Of a stretch of 64,000 bases of DNA, positions 33,963-43,515 are shown piece by piece. The position numbers were made by a program, and so were the translations under genes. The stretch spans positions 186,001 through 250,000 of the forward strand of contig NZ_JAHXPQ010000006.1 in the NCBI RefSeq assembly GCF_019391655.1, in the 5' to 3' direction. Under the pieces are notes generated by a model. That model ran no database searches. It saw nothing but the letters and a program-made list of their open reading frames with translations, and was not told the DNA's origin. This DNA is from Mucilaginibacter rivuli (GTDB lineage: Bacteria; Bacteroidota; Bacteroidia; Sphingobacteriales; Sphingobacteriaceae). Each line of letters starts with the position of its first letter. Position 1 is the first letter of the stretch.

Positions 33963-34644
33963 CCTTTTAAGTTTAGCCGGTTGCTCTCGTAATGCGCCAA
34001 CTTTTGAGCCCGCATCCCCTGTTGATACCGTGGTTGTTAAAGGCAAGTATCAATACCTTGCTTTGGGCGATTCCTATACCATCGGGCAATCAGTTAATCT
34101 GAGCGAATCGTTCCCGTACCAACTAAAAGCCCAACTCGGCCAAAAGGGCTATAGCGTAGCTGATCTTAAAATAATAGCGGTAACCGGGTGGACAACTGCC
34201 AACCTCATTAATGCCATACAGCAAGCCAATCTTACTCAAAAATACGATATTGTTACCTTGCTCATTGGTGTAAATAACCAGTACCAGGGCATGAGCCAGG
34301 CTGACTACCGCACCCAATTTGTCCAGCTTTTAAATACAGCTATAGGTTTTGCCAATGGTAACAAGATGCGGGTATTTGTACTCTCCATTCCCGATTACAG
34401 CGTTACCCCATTTGCTACAGGTTATAACAAAACACAAATAGCAACAGAGATAGACCAGTATAATGCCATTAATAAAGATGAGAGCACTAAAGCCGGTGTA
34501 AATTACCTTAATATTACTGATATATCACGCTTGGCCGCTACAGACCAATCGCTGATAGCTTATGATGGCTTACATCCTTCGGCTAAAATGTACGGCTTAT
34601 GGGTAAGCACACTTCAATTCATGGTAACACCACAACTAAAATAA
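33934..34644 (+). CDS. SGNH/GDSL hydrolase lipoprotein
   Basis: A 236-residue secreted esterase-like protein. A lipobox (S-L-A-G-C) is at about residue 17. Block I is Y-L-A-L-G-D-S-Y-T-I-G, block III is I-G-V-N-N-Q, and block V is D-G-L-H-P-S, giving the Ser/Asp/His set of SGNH hydrolases. ATG 33934 lies inside the end of lipB (29-base overlap), so it is translated as part of that operon. The substrate is unknown; acetyl-xylan esterase or acyl-esterase activity are possible. Confidence 0.88.
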   Translation: MKTLLLALFSLLSLAGCSRNAPTFEPASPVDTVVVKGKYQYLALGDSYTIGQSVNLSESFPYQLKAQLGQKGYSVADLKIIAVTGWTTANLINAIQQANLTQKYDIVTLLIGVNNQYQGMSQADYRTQFVQLLNTAIGFANGNKMRVFVLSIPDYSVTPFATGYNKTQIATEIDQYNAINKDESTKAGVNYLNITDISRLAATDQSLIAYDGLHPSAKMYGLWVSTLQFMVTPQLK

Positions 34645-34647
34645 CTA

Positions 34648-36078
34648 CTAACACTCTGGTAGGCTCAGCGGGATATTGATGGCCAATCCACCATCCGATG
34701 TTTCTTTGTATTTGGAGTTCATGTCCAACGCGGTTTGCCACATGGTATTTACAACAGCATCTAAACTCACCTTAGCATTATCAGGGTTGGTTTGCAGGGC
34801 CAGTTGCGATGCCGTAATGGCTTTAATGGCGCCCATGGTATTACGCTCAATACAAGGCACCTGTACCAGGCCGCCTATCGGGTCGCAGGTTAAACCTAGG
34901 TGGTGTTCCATGGCAATCTCTGCTGCCATTAATACCTGTCGCTGTGAGCCTCCTAAAGCCTCTGTAAGCGCCGCTGCAGCCATGGCTGATGATACACCTA
35001 TCTCGGCCTGGCAACCGCCCATAGCAGCCGATAATGTGGCTCCCTTTTTAAAGATGCTGCCTATCTCTGATGCGGTGAGCATAAATTTAATAGTACTATC
35101 ATCGTTGTGCCCATCACAAAAAACAATAAAGTATTGCAGTACCGCAGGCACTACCCCTGCCGCACCGTTTGTTGGTGCGGTAACAACCCTGCCAAACGAT
35201 GCATTCTGTTCGTTAACTGCCAAAGCAAAACAGCTTACCCAATCCAATGTATATTTAAAGCCGCTGCCCCCATTACTGATGGCCTTTATCCAACTTTCAT
35301 AACTATGATACACCGCATTACCCAGCAATTTTTTATTGAGCGTTGCCGCCCGGCGGGCAACATTTAAGCCACCCGGTAAATTACCTTTGGTATGGCAGCC
35401 TGTATAAATACACTCATTTATTACACGAAATATATTGAGCACGCCGTCGCGGGTTTCCTGCTCGGAGCGCCAGGCCAACTCGTTCTCCATTACCACATCG
35501 CATATTTTGAGGCCTGTTTTACGGCACCAGTGGAGCAGGTCGCCGGCTTTATCTATCGGGAAGGGCAGGTCCACTTCTTTTTTTGATGAACCCGGTTGTT
35601 CATCTTCTTTTACCACAAAACCGCCACCTGTTGAGTAATAAGTTTCGGATACCGCTCTCCCGGTATTTAAAAATGCCTGAAAAGTTACCGCGTTGGGGTG
35701 GAATGGCAAACTCTCATTATATAGGAAAATAAGATCTTCATCTTTAACAAACCGGGTTGGCAATAATCCACCCAACACAAGTTGCTGATCGGTTTTTATC
35801 CCGTCTATCTTCGGACCTATCTGGCTGATATCGAATGTAACCGGGTCATCGCCGCTAAGACCAAGTAGAATAGCGATATCGGTACCGTGCCCTATTCCTG
35901 TTTTGGCCAGGGAGCCATACAGTAATATCTTAACTTGCTGAACATCTTTAAGGGAATCATTATCCTGCAAAACCTGCACAAATTGCTGTGCTGCCCGCCA
36001 TGGCCCAAGCGTGTGCGAACTTGAGGGGCCAATACCTATCTTGAAAATATCGAATACGGATATTTGCTCTTTTTGCAT
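34648..36078 (-). CDS. sdaA: L-serine ammonia-lyase (iron-sulfur type)
   Basis: A 476-residue single-chain L-serine dehydratase converting serine to pyruvate and ammonia. The N-terminal beta domain has [17 protein letters not shown]. The C-terminal alpha domain has [12 protein letters not shown], the [13 protein letters not shown] cluster region and [16 protein letters not shown]. Spaced cysteines fit a [4Fe-4S] cluster. It is convergent with the SGNH gene, 3 bases apart. Confidence 0.95.
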   Translation of the reverse strand: MQKEQISVFDIFKIGIGPSSSHTLGPWRAAQQFVQVLQDNDSLKDVQQVKILLYGSLAKTGIGHGTDIAILLGLSGDDPVTFDISQIGPKIDGIKTDQQLVLGGLLPTRFVKDEDLIFLYNESLPFHPNAVTFQAFLNTGRAVSETYYSTGGGFVVKEDEQPGSSKKEVDLPFPIDKAGDLLHWCRKTGLKICDVVMENELAWRSEQETRDGVLNIFRVINECIYTGCHTKGNLPGGLNVARRAATLNKKLLGNAVYHSYESWIKAISNGGSGFKYTLDWVSCFALAVNEQNASFGRVVTAPTNGAAGVVPAVLQYFIVFCDGHNDDSTIKFMLTASEIGSIFKKGATLSAAMGGCQAEIGVSSAMAAAALTEALGGSQRQVLMAAEIAMEHHLGLTCDPIGGLVQVPCIERNTMGAIKAITASQLALQTNPDNAKVSLDAVVNTMWQTALDMNSKYKETSDGGLAINIPLSLPEC

Positions 36079-36212
36079 TTAATAAGATCAGTTTATGTTT
36101 GCAATAAAAACAGGTAAAAGCAGGTGTTTTCAAATTAATTTAACTACCGCCTTATGCTATGCACCTGTGCTTTGCTACATAAACAAATATACGAAATGAG
36201 AACCTGATATCA

Positions 36213-37001
36213 CTAAACCACACCAGGTAATTTAACCCCTGCAGCTTTTAGATCGCGCAGAATATGTTCTTGCAGCTTGTAATTGGTAGCCGAATACACA
36301 TTGGTATTACTCCATACTTTAACAATAAATTTCACGCCATCTATCTCCATCGCGCTTACGCCAATAATAGGTTCGTATTTGGGCAAAATGGTATCTACCT
36401 TTTTAATAGCGTCCCTTATAATGGCGGTTACTTCATCAACATTTACGGCATAGCCCAACTTAATTTCAAAATCAACCCGGCGTTTACCCTCGCGGGTAAC
36501 GTTGATGATCACCTCGTTAAACAATTTACCATTGGGGATGATCACCGTTTTATTATCGCCGGTAAGTACCACGGTATAAAATATTTGTATGGATGTTACA
36601 ACGCCGTCAACACCTTGCGCTACAATATTATCATCCAATGCAAATGGTTTTAATAGTAAGATCAATACTCCGCCGGCAAAGTTTTGAAATGTCCCCGAAA
36701 GGGCCAAACCTACGGCCACCCCTGCCGTGCCTAAAACAGTAGCGAAGATGGTCATCGGTATCCCTACAATATCGAGCACCATATAAAACAGCAGGATATT
36801 TAAACCGGTAATTGTTAAGCTAAGAAAGAAAGGTTGTAAAGAAGAGTGGATCTCCCGTTTGGACATCCTGGCCTGTACCAGCTTTTTTAAAAGCCTGATT
36901 ATCCAAAGCCCAATGAGCAATACAAATATGCCGGTTATTAACCGCGTTCCATATTGCAGGCCCCATAGTGATATATTGCTGTAAAAATCTTTCAAATTCA
37001 T
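36213..37001 (-). CDS. Small-conductance mechanosensitive channel (MscS family)
   Basis: A 262-residue MscS-type channel, close to the length of the E. coli MscS. Three transmembrane helices fill about residues 15-110. The pore helix shows the G/A-rich pattern G-T-A-G-V-A-V-G-L-A-L-S-G-T-F-Q-N-F-A-G-G. A beta domain follows with I-P-N-G-K-L and a C-terminal alpha/beta domain. It protects the cell from hypo-osmotic shock. It is a single-gene unit. Confidence 0.93.
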   Translation of the reverse strand: MNLKDFYSNISLWGLQYGTRLITGIFVLLIGLWIIRLLKKLVQARMSKREIHSSLQPFFLSLTITGLNILLFYMVLDIVGIPMTIFATVLGTAGVAVGLALSGTFQNFAGGVLILLLKPFALDDNIVAQGVDGVVTSIQIFYTVVLTGDNKTVIIPNGKLFNEVIINVTREGKRRVDFEIKLGYAVNVDEVTAIIRDAIKKVDTILPKYEPIIGVSAMEIDGVKFIVKVWSNTNVYSATNYKLQEHILRDLKAAGVKLPGVV

Positions 37002-37275
37002 ACAGGCAAATGTATCCCTATCTAAACAGAGTTACAAATAATTGTGGGCCTTCTACCACCACCCAAACCATCAGGCTGCTGGTAATATCTTTTGTTTTTT
37101 CACTTATCGCTTTCATGTCTTCAGTATATCAAAGCTTGTGCCTTTTTGTTACTTGATAGACGTATAATCGCCAAATACGTTTAATATGCCCATGTATTAT
37201 TTATGTTATTAACGATATGGTAATTATGTATCCGATAAATTACAATAATGCAAACCCCAATTGCGGGCAAAAAAG
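37002..37275. other. Intergenic region with a doubtful 32-codon frame
   Basis: Nearly 340 bases separate mscS from groEL. No domain-bearing gene is seen. On the minus strand, 37018-37116 is a 32-codon frame starting M-K-A-I-S-E-K-T-K-D and containing M-V-W-V-V-V-E-G-P. It ends 17 bases before the mscS start and could be an upstream reading frame, but there is no independent support. Confidence 0.3.
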
Positions 37276-37307
37276 AAAACCCTGTCTGTTATAACAGACA
37301 GGGTTTT
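37276..37307. terminator. Perfect 32-base palindrome terminating groEL
   Basis: A perfect inverted repeat of two 16-base arms, with the central bases forming the loop. On the minus strand it ends in TTTT followed by CTTTTTT. It is 33 bases after the groEL stop. Confidence 0.85.
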
Positions 37308-37339
37308 ACAAAATGTATGATTTCGGTTACCGGGATGAA

Positions 37340-38974
37340 TTACATCATTCCGCCCATGCCGCCGCCCATTGGAGCGTGGCTATGTGCCGGTTCTTCCGAT
37401 GGCTCGTCGGCTAATACAACTTCGGTAGTCAATAACATTGCTGCAATTGATGCCGCATTTTGTAAAGCAACACGGCCTACTTTAGTTGGATCGATAACAC
37501 CTGCACCAATTAAATTTTCGTATTTATCGGTACGTGCGTTGTAACCAAAGTCGGCAGTGCCTTCTTTCACTTTTTGTACAACGATAGAACCTTCGATACC
37601 CGCGTTCTCGCAAATTTGACGTAGCGGCTCTTCGATAGCGCGACGGATGATCTGGATACCTGTGTTTTCATCTTCGTTATCGCCTTTTAAGTCTTTTAAC
37701 GACTCAACTGCACGGATGAAAGCAACACCACCACCTGCTACAATACCTTCTTCAACTGCCGCGCGGGTTGCATGTAAAGCATCGTCAACACGATCTTTTT
37801 TCTCTTTCATTTCAACTTCTGATGCAGCACCTACGTAAAGTACAGCAACACCGCCTGATAGTTTGGCTAAACGCTCTTGTAATTTTTCTTTATCGTAATC
37901 TGATGTAGTTGATTCGATCTGTGATTTGATCTGACCAACACGGTTTTTGATCGATTCAGATTCGCCTGAACCATTAATAACAGTTGTGTTGTCTTTATCG
38001 ATAACGATCTTCTCAGCAGTACCTAAGTAAGTCAAATCAGCATTTTCTAATTTGTAACCTCTTTCTTCAGATATTACAGTACCACCGGTAAGGATAGCGA
38101 TATCTTCTAACATCGCTTTACGACGATCGCCAAAGCCTGGTGCTTTAACTGCAGCAACTTTCAGTGAGCCGCGTATTTTGTTTACAACCAAGGTAGCCAA
38201 TGCTTCGCCATCTAAGTCTTCGGCGATAATTAACAAAGGTTTGCCTGTTTGTACTTGTTTTTCAAGTATCGGCAACAATTCCTTCATCGAAGAAATTTTC
38301 TTGTCGTAGATCAGGATGTAAGGATTTTCTAACTCCACTTCCATCTTATCAGCATTGGTAACAAAGTATGGTGATAAGTAACCACGATCAAACTGCATAC
38401 CTTCTACAGTCTTCACTTCAGTTTCAGTACCTTTTGCTTCTTCAACGGTAATTACACCGTCTTTACCAACCTTAGCCATAGCCTCGGCAATTAACGAACC
38501 GATAACCTCATCGTTATTAGCAGAGATAGATGCTACTTGTTTAATTTTGTTATTGTCTTCGCCAACCGCCTGCGATTGTGCCTGCAGATTTTTAACAACA
38601 GCTTCAACAGCTTTGTCAATACCGCGTTTCAGATCCATTGGGTTTGCACCAGCAGCTACGTTTTTAATGCCTGCAGTTACAATAGCTTGTGCTAATACAG
38701 TAGCGGTAGTAGTACCATCACCGGCAATATCAGCAGTTTTTGATGCTACTTCTTTCACCATTTGAGCGCCCATGTTTTCCAAAGCGTCTTTTAACTCTAT
38801 CTCTTTAGCAACTGTAACACCATCCTTAGTTATGGCAGGTGAACCGAATTTTTTATCGATGATCACGTTACGGCCTTTGGGGCCTAAAGTTACCTTAACT
38901 GCGTTTGCTAAAATATCAACGCCACGTTTCAGGGCGTCGCGTGCTTCAACATTGTATTTAACTTGTTTTGACAT
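37340..38974 (-). CDS. groL: Chaperonin GroEL
   Basis: A 544-residue 60-kDa chaperonin of standard length, forming double heptameric rings that fold proteins with GroES. It shows the start V-K-Y-N-V-E-A-R, the ATP-site [10 protein letters not shown], the [12 protein letters not shown] segment and the flexible G-G-M-G-G-M-M tail. groES is upstream on the same strand, separated by 153 bases containing a word-iterated repeat and a hairpin. No CIRCE element was found upstream of the pair. Confidence 0.98.
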   Translation of the reverse strand: MSKQVKYNVEARDALKRGVDILANAVKVTLGPKGRNVIIDKKFGSPAITKDGVTVAKEIELKDALENMGAQMVKEVASKTADIAGDGTTTATVLAQAIVTAGIKNVAAGANPMDLKRGIDKAVEAVVKNLQAQSQAVGEDNNKIKQVASISANNDEVIGSLIAEAMAKVGKDGVITVEEAKGTETEVKTVEGMQFDRGYLSPYFVTNADKMEVELENPYILIYDKKISSMKELLPILEKQVQTGKPLLIIAEDLDGEALATLVVNKIRGSLKVAAVKAPGFGDRRKAMLEDIAILTGGTVISEERGYKLENADLTYLGTAEKIVIDKDNTTVINGSGESESIKNRVGQIKSQIESTTSDYDKEKLQERLAKLSGGVAVLYVGAASEVEMKEKKDRVDDALHATRAAVEEGIVAGGGVAFIRAVESLKDLKGDNEDENTGIQIIRRAIEEPLRQICENAGIEGSIVVQKVKEGTADFGYNARTDKYENLIGAGVIDPTKVGRVALQNAASIAAMLLTTEVVLADEPSEEPAHSHAPMGGGMGGMM

Positions 38975-38983
38975 GTTTTTTGT

Positions 38984-39124
38984 GTTTGAATGTTTTAAAG
39001 TTGAAATGTTGTAAGGTTAAAATATTACAACACCTCTTATTTGTTTTAATGCCTTTAGTTGAATGTGGGAGGTTATTAAATATTGAAAAACATTTTCAAT
39101 ATTAAAACCTTCCAACTTTACAAC
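38984..39124. repeat. Word-iterated inverted repeat between groES and groEL
   Basis: Words such as AAAGTTGAAATGTTGTAAGGTT on one side have imperfect inverse copies (AACCTTCCAACTTTACAAC) on the other. A perfect 11-bp hairpin with a 3-base loop lies at 39079-39103. The element fills nearly the whole groES-groEL spacer and could modulate their ratio. Confidence 0.65.
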
Positions 39125-39127
39125 AAA

Positions 39128-39403
39128 TTACAGAACCGCGTAAACGTCAGATTCGCGCATAATTAAATACTCTTTGCCTTCGTAAGTAATTTCGGTACCG
39201 GCATATTTACCGTATAATACCTCATCACCAACTTTTACGGTTAAAGGCTCATCTTTTTTACCTTCGCCAACAGCAACTATAGTTCCGCGTTGTGGTTTCT
39301 CTTTGGCAGTATCCGGGATAAAAATACCAGATGCGGTTTTTTCTTCGGCAGCAGCAGCTTGAACAACTACCCTGTCTCCAATAGGTTTAATGTTTAACGA
39401 CAT
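39128..39403 (-). CDS. groS: Co-chaperonin GroES
   Basis: A 91-residue GroES of normal length: P-I-G-D-R-V-V-V-Q, the mobile-loop region [13 protein letters not shown], and the late Y-G-K-Y-A-G-T-E-I motif. It caps the GroEL ring. It is first in the groES-groEL operon. Upstream (39404-39588) there is AT-rich DNA with no CIRCE and no clear TAnnTTTG at the right place. Confidence 0.97.
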   Translation of the reverse strand: MSLNIKPIGDRVVVQAAAAEEKTASGIFIPDTAKEKPQRGTIVAVGEGKKDEPLTVKVGDEVLYGKYAGTEITYEGKEYLIMRESDVYAVL

Positions 39404-39588
39404 AGTTATACTAATTTATTTGTACTGATTTGTTTATAATTTATCTGTGCTGTGCATTCAACACTTATAGTGCCAAGCATTCATTTTTAATGCAGGATGA
39501 CGGTTGTTTGTCAAAATTGCATTAAGTTATAATGAGGCTTAACATTATGTTCATACTGCCGTGTCATCATGTCAGTATAAAAAACAAA

Positions 39589-39613
39589 AAAGGGCTTAAC
39601 ATGTAAGCCCTTT
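39589..39613 (-). terminator. Rho-independent terminator after secG
   Basis: A perfect 10-bp stem (39589-39598 with 39604-39613) with a 5-base loop, followed on the minus strand by a T-rich tract. It ends the miaB-to-secG run. Confidence 0.88.
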
Positions 39614-39634
39614 AAATATCTTATTGGTATGAAA

Positions 39635-39988
39635 TCACTTTGTATTGCCCGTCGCAGCAGGTGGCGGTGTTGATTTTAAACCATTAAATGGTGTAGCAGC
39701 AGGAGCAGTTGGTTTCGAAGCTTCTTTAATGATCTTATCCTGATCGGGGTTGGTTGAAGCAGCTACACCGCTTTTACCAATAACATTGATAGTTAATGAT
39801 AATACCATTAAGGCGATAGCTAGTATCCATGTACCTTTTTCCAGGATATCACCTGTTTTTTGTACACCCAATAATTGCGATGAGCTTGAAAAATTAGATG
39901 ATAAGCCACCGCCTTTAGGGTTTTGTATTAAAACGATAAGGCCCAACAGCACACAAACAATAATGGCGATAATGATTAAAAAATACAT
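39635..39988 (-). CDS. secG: Preprotein translocase subunit SecG
   Basis: A 117-residue membrane protein with two helices (about 2-22 and 53-75) around the conserved loop L-I-V-L-I-Q-N-P-K-G-G-G-L-S, the SecG hallmark. It stimulates SecYEG export. The C-terminal Ala/Pro/Thr-rich extension is typical for Bacteroidota. It follows the acidic TPR gene by 11 bases and is the last gene of the run. Confidence 0.93.
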   Translation of the reverse strand: MYFLIIIAIIVCVLLGLIVLIQNPKGGGLSSNFSSSSQLLGVQKTGDILEKGTWILAIALMVLSLTINVIGKSGVAASTNPDQDKIIKEASKPTAPAATPFNGLKSTPPPAATGNTK

Positions 39989-39999
39989 TTTTTACTTTT

Positions 40000-41676
40000 T
40001 TAGTTGATCTTTTTTTCCAGTAATTCAATCTGGGCCACAAAGTAACTGCTTTTTTCCGGAAATTTCAACAATAATTTTTTGTAGGTAGTTATGGCCTTAT
40101 GATATAGCATTTGGTCAATATAAATACGCGCCAGTGTTTCAGAAACCATGTCGTCCTGATCTTCGGCACTCTTTTTAGCCTTATTTTCGTTATCCAGCTT
40201 ATCGTTACTTGGTGGTTTTATTTGCGGCTCTTCTTTTATAAAGCGCTCAATGATCTGGTCTTCGTGCTTACCGTTATCAAACTCGGCACGTGCCTTATCA
40301 AGGTTTTCGATGGTGGTAAGATGAAAAATATTTTCGTAATACTGCTGCTGGAGCTCCATGGTATCACCCGGCTGCATTTGTCGCCCGGTTTGTTTATACG
40401 CTGCATAAGGCTGATACGTTCCTGCATATTCGCGGCGGGTTTTATCTAACCACCACATAAAGCTATACGGCAGCTTATCATCGTTATATTTTGATACGCG
40501 GCCATCGTCATCTGCAATATCGGCCTGGTTTTGCACAGCTACGGGTGCCGGAACAGTTTGCTCTTCCTGTGCAACGGTTTCGTGCATGCCATCTTCCGCT
40601 GCCGGAAATTTGTCATTAAAGGCAAAATAATCAGCCCCCGCAATATTGCTTAATATCAGTTTTTCTTCTTCCGCGGCATCGTTGCTTAAAGCCTGGCGAG
40701 GCTCTTCGTAATATGGAGTATGTTGCCGGGCTTCGGGCTCATCAATTTCTTCATCTTCATCAATTACAGCTTCGTGCAGCACCAACCCTGTATCTTCTTC
40801 ATCATCCTCAATAGTGTCATCAGCATCACGCTGGATGATGCCATCTTCAACAATGAGCTTAAAAGGTGATGAACTGATCGCTATATCTTCTATCCCGGTT
40901 ATCTCATCAAATATTTCATCGTCAATTTCCGATTCAGCTTCTTCGCCCCTGCCGGCCGCAGCAATTAATTCACGTTCATTAAAGCCTGTGGCGGTTTCTT
41001 CTTCAACAGCCGAATTGTAATCATTCTCATCGTCGTTCCCTTCTTCATCAGCTTCAGGCAGATAAGCTCCCTCGTGATGCGACTTTGGTATTTGTGTTTC
41101 CATGGCCGCGAGGTATTTATCTTCATCAAACTCCTCGTCATCCTCTTCTTCAACACTATAACCTTCTTCTTCCAAAATTGCACCTTCGTCTAACTCATCA
41201 AAGGTTTTCGTTTCTGCTTCCTGTACATCATTTTCATAATGATAAGGGTTATTATCATCTTCTTCCTCTAATACAGCAATTTCCGACTCTTGCGGTAAAG
41301 CGGTTATTTCTTTCTGTTGTACCGGCTCCTGTTTCTTTACAGAGCCTTTCAAAAATACCTGGCTTTCATCAACTACCTGTAACTTATCGGGGTAATTGAT
41401 CACTTTATAAAGTACAGGCCTGTCTGGCGTGTACACCGACGCGCTTTTCAATTTACTATCAAAGCCCGGGCGGTAGGTATCTTTATAGGCACGGGCAAGC
41501 ATAGCACGCAATATACTAACCTGTGGATATACCTTTACAAGCTCTTCCAGCTTATCAACAGGTACTGTGCCTGCCTTATCGGGCGCAGCCAGTAAGCTGA
41601 AAAAGATATCCTTATAATCGTTATCTAATAAATTATCCACGTGGTTGAAAGTAAGGATTTGATTACCAATTTGCAA
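40000..41676 (-). CDS. Acidic TPR-containing protein of unknown role (558 aa)
   Basis: No clear family name. The N-terminal 90 residues are ordered and resemble a TPR-like pair (L-V-K-V-Y-P-Q-V-S-I-L-R-A-M-L-A-R-A-Y). A long middle (about 120-360) is extremely acidic and low in complexity, with many Glu/Asp runs. The C-terminus ends in a TPR unit (A-R-I-Y-I-D-Q-M-L-Y-H-K-A-I-T-T-Y-K-K-L-L). There is no signal peptide. It overlaps lptE by 14 bases and precedes secG, a setting linked to the envelope, but no function is assigned. Confidence 0.7.
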   Translation of the reverse strand: MQIGNQILTFNHVDNLLDNDYKDIFFSLLAAPDKAGTVPVDKLEELVKVYPQVSILRAMLARAYKDTYRPGFDSKLKSASVYTPDRPVLYKVINYPDKLQVVDESQVFLKGSVKKQEPVQQKEITALPQESEIAVLEEEDDNNPYHYENDVQEAETKTFDELDEGAILEEEGYSVEEEDDEEFDEDKYLAAMETQIPKSHHEGAYLPEADEEGNDDENDYNSAVEEETATGFNERELIAAAGRGEEAESEIDDEIFDEITGIEDIAISSSPFKLIVEDGIIQRDADDTIEDDEEDTGLVLHEAVIDEDEEIDEPEARQHTPYYEEPRQALSNDAAEEEKLILSNIAGADYFAFNDKFPAAEDGMHETVAQEEQTVPAPVAVQNQADIADDDGRVSKYNDDKLPYSFMWWLDKTRREYAGTYQPYAAYKQTGRQMQPGDTMELQQQYYENIFHLTTIENLDKARAEFDNGKHEDQIIERFIKEEPQIKPPSNDKLDNENKAKKSAEDQDDMVSETLARIYIDQMLYHKAITTYKKLLLKFPEKSSYFVAQIELLEKKIN

Positions 41677-42184
41677 AAGCCTTATTAAATATATCTTCGG
41701 TAAGCTGCTTATTAATGTCTTGTATTAAACTTTGCTCTTGCGATGATATATCGCCTGTAAAGTCTTTAAACCTCGAGAAAGACGCATTGCTAAAGTCGTT
41801 CTTCTTATCGGCATTAGGATATGTTGCCGTGTATGTAACGCTAACTGTAATAGTTAAGCGGGTTTGCCCTGCAACAGGTGCCTTACCATCTGCCGATGCC
41901 TGTATGGCTACCGGGGCTATGGTGTACCCGGTAATGGTGCCTTCCATAATGGCATGAGCCTCTCCCCTTACAATACTTAACTTGGTTTGTGTGCGTATCC
42001 TGTCTTTTAGCGCTTCTGTAAACGATTGGCTTAAGGTACTTACAACCAATTGCGCATCGTTCTCAAAAAACTTTACATTAATGGTTTTCATCTCAGGGGG
42101 GATGGATGCACCGCTCAGCCTTATCTGGCATGCCTGCATGGCAAACATTAACGGAAAAACAAGTAACAATAATCTCTTATTCAT
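41663..42184 (-). CDS. lptE: LptE-family lipopolysaccharide assembly lipoprotein
   Basis: A 173-residue lipoprotein (F-A-M-Q-A-C, Cys19) in the pattern of Bacteroidota LptE: an early I-N-V-K-F-F-E-N-D-A segment, then F-T-E-A-L-K-D-R-I-R-T-Q-T-K-L and a mid E-G-T-I-T-G-Y. LptE plugs the LptD barrel to insert LPS in the outer membrane. lptD is not in the window. It sits 8 bases after the sigma-54 activator gene, and the next gene overlaps its 3' end by 14 bases. Confidence 0.85.
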   Translation of the reverse strand: MNKRLLLLVFPLMFAMQACQIRLSGASIPPEMKTINVKFFENDAQLVVSTLSQSFTEALKDRIRTQTKLSIVRGEAHAIMEGTITGYTIAPVAIQASADGKAPVAGQTRLTITVSVTYTATYPNADKKNDFSNASFSRFKDFTGDISSQEQSLIQDINKQLTEDIFNKAFANW

Positions 42185-42192
42185 TTATCCTT

Positions 42193-43425
42193 TTATAAAT
42201 TAAGCTCTTTAATTTTACGATATAAGGTCCGTTCTGATATGCCTAACTCATGCGCGGCCAACTTACGCTTACCTTTATGCTTTTTTAGCGCCTTGCGTAT
42301 CAGGTCCGATTCCTTTTCTATCAACGACAATGATTCTTCAACCTCTTCGGCCGCGTGGGTTATGTTAAAGTTACCATCGTTACTATGAACGGGTTGCTGT
42401 ATGGTAAATTGTTGATCGCTGTTGTTTGGCAGTTCAATATCGCGGTACAGCTGGTTTATTACCTGCTGGTTGCCGCTGTGCGGTACACCACCGTGCTCAA
42501 TAATATCGGCTACCAGTTTTTTTAATTCTACCATATCGCGCTTCATATCAAACAATACCTTGTACAGAATATCTCTTTCCGACAGGTCTTCTTTACCGTT
42601 GTTCTCAATTTTCATGGGAAGATTCCGGTTGTTACCGCCACCTTGTTCAAGCGGGATATAAGTAGCAAGCGATTGCGCCGTAATGGTACGGTCGCGCTCC
42701 AACACAGCTAATTGCTCGGCTATATTTTTAAGCTGCCGCACGTTACCCGGCCAGGTATAGTTTATTAAAACCTGCTGCGCGGCCTCGTCCAGTTGTATAG
42801 GCGGACTGCGGTATTTGGCTGTAAAATCTGAAGTGAATTTTCTAAAGATGAGGTAAATATCTTCTTTCCTGTCGCGCAAAGGTGGGATACGTAAGGGAAC
42901 AGTATTTAACCTGTAATAAAGGTCTTCGCGGAATTTACCATTGCGCACGGCATCATAAACATCAACATTGGTTGCCGCAATAACGCGCACATTGGTTTTT
43001 TCCACTTTTGATGAACCAACCTTAATGTATTGTCCCGACTCCAAAACCCTTAACAAACGAGCCTGCGTACCTAAAGGCATTTCGGCTATCTCATCCAAAA
43101 ATATCGTGCCGCCGTTAACGGTTTCAAAGTAACCTTTACGCTCGCCTACGGCGCCGGTATAAGCTCCCTTTTCGTGACCGAACAGTTCTGAATCAATTGT
43201 ACCTTCCGGGATGGCACCGCAGTTTACCGCTATGAACGGCCCGTGCTTGCGCGGGCTCATTTGGTGAATGATGTGCGAAAAAACCTCTTTACCACTGCCA
43301 CTCTCCCCGGTTATCAGCACCGAAATATCTGTCGGCGCAACCTGGTTGGCAATATTTATGGCCCTGTTCAATAATGGCGAATTGCCGATAATGCCAAAGC
43401 GTTGTTTTATTTCTTGTATCTCCAT
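42193..43425 (-). CDS. Sigma-54-interacting transcriptional activator without receiver domain
   Basis: A 410-residue bacterial enhancer-binding protein made of the AAA+ domain and a Fis-type helix-turn-helix only. Walker A (G-E-S-G-S-G-K-E) is at residues 40-47 and the sigma-54 contact loop G-A-Y-T-G-A at 87-92; W-P-G-N-V-R-Q-L-K-N follows near residue 235. The C-terminal K-R-K-L-A-A-H-E-L-G-I-S-E-R-T-L-Y-R is the DNA-binding helix-turn-helix. With no sensor domain it must be controlled by a partner or by abundance. No convincing sigma-54 promoter was seen in this window. Its leader is entirely a repeat element. Confidence 0.92.
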   Translation of the reverse strand: MEIQEIKQRFGIIGNSPLLNRAINIANQVAPTDISVLITGESGSGKEVFSHIIHQMSPRKHGPFIAVNCGAIPEGTIDSELFGHEKGAYTGAVGERKGYFETVNGGTIFLDEIAEMPLGTQARLLRVLESGQYIKVGSSKVEKTNVRVIAATNVDVYDAVRNGKFREDLYYRLNTVPLRIPPLRDRKEDIYLIFRKFTSDFTAKYRSPPIQLDEAAQQVLINYTWPGNVRQLKNIAEQLAVLERDRTITAQSLATYIPLEQGGGNNRNLPMKIENNGKEDLSERDILYKVLFDMKRDMVELKKLVADIIEHGGVPHSGNQQVINQLYRDIELPNNSDQQFTIQQPVHSNDGNFNITHAAEEVEESLSLIEKESDLIRKALKKHKGKRKLAAHELGISERTLYRKIKELNL

Positions 43426-43515
43426 AGCCCCCTAACCCCCTAAAGGGGGAATAATAGCTTATAATTTTATTATTACTTACCCGCCATAGCTCCCCCTTCA
43501 GGGGGTTGGGGGGGC
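43426..43515. repeat. C/G-rich inverted repeat filling the miaB-regulator gap
   Basis: Arms of about 25 bases with words CCCCCTAA and AGGGGGAA on the left (43426-43450) and inverse words on the right (about 43490-43515). Each arm itself contains a CCCCCT/AGGGGG hairpin. It begins at the base before the regulator's ATG and reaches past the miaB stop at 43498. Confidence 0.8.

Noticed and set aside
37018-37116. A 32-codon frame upstream of mscS
   Set aside because: No homology pattern or ribosome site could be supported; it is kept only as a note on the intergenic region.
39455-39477. TTGGCAC upstream of groES as a sigma-54 -24 element
   Set aside because: No GC doublet at the required 10-base distance, so the sigma-54 consensus is not met; a heat-shock CIRCE element was also looked for and not found.
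43426-43515. CRISPR-like repeat
   Set aside because: There is one inverted pair, no spacers of equal length and no cas genes.
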